6,918 nucleotides of DNA from Paracoccaceae bacterium (GTDB lineage: Bacteria; Pseudomonadota; Alphaproteobacteria; Rhodobacterales; Rhodobacteraceae). The translations under genes and the position numbers were made by a program. Below, one piece after another: positions 5,176 to 6,918 of the stretch. Under the pieces are notes generated by a model. It made no database searches, had not been told where the DNA came from, and saw only the letters and a program-made list of their open reading frames with translations. The number at the start of each line of letters is the position of its first letter. Positions within the stretch are counted from its first letter, which is position 1. The stretch spans positions 1 to 6,918 of the forward strand of contig JAESRD010000310.1 in the NCBI GenBank assembly GCA_016764835.1. Direction: 5' to 3'.

Positions 5176-5916
5176 ATGTTTGACCTAACCCTCGGCGGCG
5201 CATTACTGGCAGGTTTGCTGTCCTTCTTGTCGCCCTGCATTTTACCGATCGTGCCGTTCTACCTTTCCTATCTTGCCGGTGTGGGTATGAACCAGATCAG
5301 CGCCGACGCACCAATAACAGGCGCTGTGCGCCGCCGGGCGATCATCGCCTCGCTGCTGTTCTCGGCCGGGATCATTACCGTCTTTGTCGGCCTTGGCGCC
5401 TCGGCCACATTCTTTGGCCAAATGGTGCGCGAATGGTTCTGGCTGCTGCGCTGGTTCGCCGCCGCGCTGATCATCGCCATGGGGCTACACTTCCTTGGCA
5501 TATTGCGCATTGGCGTGCTTTACCGCCAGTTTCGCGCTGACCCGGGCGACACTAATAATGTCAGCCTCGCCGGCGCATATTTCATCGGGCTGGCCTTCGC
5601 TTTTGGCTGGACGCCCTGTGTTGGCCCAGTTCTGGCGGCAATATTGTTCACCGCTGCGGGGGCCGAGACATCGGGCAGCGGGGCGCTGCTGTTGCTCGCT
5701 TACGGGCTGGGCATGACCCTGCCCTTTGTGCTTGCCGCCGCCTTTGTCGGGCCGTTCATGCGCTTCATGCAGCGGTTTCGCAAGCGGCTGGGCTTGATGG
5801 AAAAGATCATGGGCGCGTTCTTGGTCCTCTTCGGCGTCCTGATCGCCACCAACTCGATCAACTACATTGCCCAATGGATGATTGTGAACTTCGAGTTCTT
5901 TCAAAAAATCGGATAA
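5176..5916 (+). CDS. soxV: SoxV, CcdA-family inner-membrane thiol-disulfide transporter
   Basis: The 246-residue, six-helix protein has the two CcdA redox cysteines: Cys21 in SFLSPCILP at the end of the first helix and Cys148 in FGWTPCVGP in the fourth. The matching Pro-Cys context in both halves reflects the internal pseudo-repeat of the family. CcdA proteins take electrons from cytoplasmic thioredoxin and pass them to periplasmic partners. Here the partner genes are on both sides: soxW, 12 bp downstream and surely in the same operon, and soxS, divergent. The start at 5176 puts the first helix immediately after a short N-terminus, as usual for CcdA; an upstream GTG at 5122 is rejected. Family knowledge from Paracoccus says SoxV is needed for thiosulfate-dependent growth. 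Without context it could be taken for a cytochrome c biogenesis CcdA, but its location settles the assignment. Confidence 0.93.
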   Translation: MFDLTLGGALLAGLLSFLSPCILPIVPFYLSYLAGVGMNQISADAPITGAVRRRAIIASLLFSAGIITVFVGLGASATFFGQMVREWFWLLRWFAAALIIAMGLHFLGILRIGVLYRQFRADPGDTNNVSLAGAYFIGLAFAFGWTPCVGPVLAAILFTAAGAETSGSGALLLLAYGLGMTLPFVLAAAFVGPFMRFMQRFRKRLGLMEKIMGAFLVLFGVLIATNSINYIAQWMIVNFEFFQKIG

Positions 5917-5928
5917 AGGTAAGATTTC

Positions 5929-6498
5929 ATGAAGCATTTTCTTTTGGCTGCCGTCTTTAGCCTGACCGCCCAAATAGCCGCCGCCGTTACGCTGGGCGAT
6001 GACGGGCTGCACAAAACTGACTGGATGCGCGACACGTTTAAAGACCTGCGCGAAGATCTGGCCGAGGCCAATGCGCTGGGGCTGGACCTGATGGTTATCA
6101 TCGAGCAGCGCGGCTGCATTTATTGCACCCGCATGCATGAAGAAACCTTCCCCGACCCGGAGATAAACGCCTATCTGCACGCGCATTACTTTGTCGTGCA
6201 AATCAATATGTATGGCGACACCGAGGTCACTGACTTTGATGGCACGACCCTGTCTGAAAAAGACATGGTTTCGCATTGGCGGATGTTGTTCGCGCCGACT
6301 ATTCTGTTCTTCCCGCATGAGGTTGCAGACGACGCAAGCGCCCCCGAGGCCGCCGCCGCGATGATGCCCGGCGCCTTTGGCCGCTACACCACGCTCAATA
6401 TGCTGACTTGGGTGCATGAGGCTGGTTATCTGGGTGACGAGAGTTTCCAACGTTACCATGCGCGCATGCTTGAGACTCAGCTACCCGCGCGCGACTAA
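5929..6498 (+). CDS. soxW: SoxW, periplasmic thioredoxin
   Basis: The 189-residue protein has a clear signal peptide (MKHFLLAAVFSLTAQIAAA, predicted cut after residue 19). The mature thioredoxin fold shows EQRGCIYC with Cys63 and Cys66, and the cis-proline is Pro123 in LFAPTILFF. An insertion between the active site and the cis-proline (about residues 70-115) makes it longer than a plain thioredoxin, as is usual for SoxW. An AAGGT site lies about nine bases before the ATG. The 12-bp gap to soxV shows a soxVW operon, with SoxV the likely electron donor. Its role is to keep periplasmic Sox proteins reduced, probably the carrier SoxYZ. Reports in Paracoccus indicate that SoxW is partly dispensable, so overlap with SoxS is possible. 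The assignment is well supported by context and motif. Confidence 0.9.
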   Translation: MKHFLLAAVFSLTAQIAAAVTLGDDGLHKTDWMRDTFKDLREDLAEANALGLDLMVIIEQRGCIYCTRMHEETFPDPEINAYLHAHYFVVQINMYGDTEVTDFDGTTLSEKDMVSHWRMLFAPTILFFPHEVADDASAPEAAAAMMPGAFGRYTTLNMLTWVHEAGYLGDESFQRYHARMLETQLPARD

Positions 6499-6551
6499 CT
6501 CACAAAAATACAAAAACCCGCCAATGTGGCTCTCTGCTTCTTGCGCACATT

Positions 6552-6567
6552 ATTGTTGAAAAACAAT
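6552..6567. repeat. Perfect 6-bp inverted repeat ATTGTT-GAAA-AACAAT
   Basis: The six-base arms are perfectly complementary around GAAA, a stable tetraloop if transcribed. It lies 53 bases after the soxW stop and 22 bases before candidate operator 2, and is followed by CTTTTGATTTTG. It could be a weak terminator for soxVW or a protein-binding site. Confidence 0.5.
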
Positions 6568-6588
6568 GTTCTTTTGATTTTGTATTCA

Positions 6589-6603
6589 ATAACGCAAATA
6601 TGT
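6589..6603. promoter_or_regulatory. Candidate SoxR operator 2 (ATAACGCAAATATGT)
   Basis: It shares all eleven fixed positions of ATAA-N4-AATATGT with candidate operator 1 at 5095-5109, in the same orientation relative to the plus-strand sox genes. It sits 67 bases upstream of the soxX start. It is less symmetric than operator 1. Confidence 0.4.
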
Positions 6604-6661
6604 TGTTGCATGAATGTAGAGGCTCAGACTAGGCTGTTCAAAAGGCGCTGAGACGCCGAAG

Positions 6662-6667
6662 GGAGGG
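6662..6667 (+). promoter_or_regulatory. Ribosome binding site GGAGGG of soxX
   Basis: A strong Shine-Dalgarno three bases before the ATG at 6671, continuing a GGGAGGG run (6661-6667), fixes the soxX start. Confidence 0.7.
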
Positions 6668-6670
6668 ATT

Positions 6671-6918
6671 ATGAACAAAACAATTCGCATCGCAGCCGCA
6701 TGCACCCTGATCGGCGGGGTCGCCTTTGCTGATGGGATAGCCCCCAGTGACGTGACCTTTGAGGAATACGGCGAGATCGTAGAGCCGCTAACCGGCATGG
6801 CTGGTGATGCAGACAACGGCATGGTTATTATGACAACCCGAGGCTTGGGCAACTGCGTTGCCTGCCATCAGGTAACAGCGCTTGCAGAGCACCCTTACCA
6901 CGGTGAAGTTGGCCCGTC
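6671..6918 (+). CDS. soxX: SoxX, c-type cytochrome subunit of the SoxXA complex, 3'-truncated by the window edge
   Basis: About 82 residues are visible. A signal peptide (MNKTIRIAAACTLIGGVAFA) is followed by a mature start at about residue 21. The single c-type heme motif GNCVACH has Cys62, Cys65 and His66, within the typical SoxX setting TTRGLGNCVACHQV. The usual length is about 150 residues, so roughly half is present; the distal Met heme ligand is out of view. SoxX pairs with SoxA in the periplasm to couple thiosulfate oxidatively to the SoxY cysteine of SoxYZ. The strong ribosome site and a separate upstream control region suggest that soxX begins the main structural sox operon, with soxYZABCD expected beyond the edge. 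A plain small cytochrome c is the alternative, but position after soxVW makes SoxX much more likely. Confidence 0.92.
   Translation, partial: MNKTIRIAAACTLIGGVAFADGIAPSDVTFEEYGEIVEPLTGMAGDADNGMVIMTTRGLGNCVACHQVTALAEHPYHGEVGP

Larger units (their letters stand above)
6499..6670. promoter_or_regulatory. soxW-soxX intergenic control region
   Basis: These 172 bases are strikingly AT-rich between about 6505 and 6620 compared with the flanking genes. They hold the perfect hairpin ATTGTT-GAAA-AACAAT (6552-6567), a second copy of ATAA-N4-AATATGT (6589-6603), and a short GC stem GGCG/CGCC (6644-6657) just before the soxX ribosome site. No clean sigma70 promoter is seen; TTGATT (6574-6579) and TATGTT (6599-6604) are 19 bp apart, longer than ideal. 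In Paracoccus this region is a reported second SoxR target and drives soxX onwards. Confidence 0.65.

Noticed and set aside
5485..6459. Long minus-strand open frame of 324 codons opposite soxV and soxW
   Set aside because: It is antisense to two genes with intact active-site motifs, shows no recognisable domain and reflects GC-rich codon bias.
6520..6540. GCCA-ATG-TGGC followed by a pyrimidine-rich stretch as a soxW terminator
   Set aside because: A four-base stem with no U-run is too weak to call.
1..6918. Mobile elements, CRISPR arrays, rRNA/tRNA genes or a novel defence-type cassette
   Set aside because: No transposase, integrase, spaced direct-repeat array or RNA gene structure was seen; the locus reads as a conserved sox region.

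Overview
The window looks like GC-rich alphaproteobacterial DNA, most likely from Rhodobacterales (a Paracoccus/Roseobacter-type organism). The main evidence is a sulfur-oxidation (sox) locus whose gene order and divergent layout match those described for Paracoccus pantotrophus: soxT-soxR-soxS on the minus strand, then soxV-soxW-soxX on the plus strand. No mobile element, CRISPR array or RNA gene is visible.

Left part (1-2526, plus strand). The window opens inside a gene for an alpha-E domain protein, probably the C-terminal domain of a circularly permuted ATP-grasp fusion. Four bases after its stop comes a transglutaminase-like cysteine protease with an intact Cys-His-Asp triad. This pair is a known conserved neighbourhood of unknown substrate. 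A classical short-chain dehydrogenase/reductase follows with its own strong ribosome binding site.

Middle (2521-4586, minus strand). The dehydrogenase converges on an unrecognised 151-residue gene. Their stop codons share the palindrome CTATAG inside a perfect 9-bp stem-loop, a compact two-way transcript end. Next are a YeeE/YedE-family (SoxT-type) membrane protein with three conserved-type cysteines and an ArsR-family SoxR repressor with the Cys42/Cys108 pair of the sulfide/persulfide-sensing branch. The soxR-soxT gap holds an unusual module of interlocking inverted repeats.

Right part (4670-6918). soxS (periplasmic thioredoxin) is divergent from soxV (CcdA-type membrane thiol transporter) and soxW (periplasmic thioredoxin). 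soxX (cytochrome c subunit of SoxXA) begins at 6671 and runs off the end. The expected soxYZABCD genes would lie beyond the edge.

How the genes fit together. SoxT probably brings sulfur substrate in or helps signalling, and SoxR senses reactive sulfur and represses. SoxV moves reducing power across the inner membrane to SoxW and/or SoxS, which keep periplasmic Sox thiols reduced. SoxXA starts thiosulfate oxidation on SoxYZ. The most interesting signal is regulatory: the motif ATAA-N4-AATATGT occurs once in each of the two intergenic regions reported to be bound by SoxR in Paracoccus (soxS-soxV and soxW-soxX). In the first it sits where two opposed promoters share their -10 bases.
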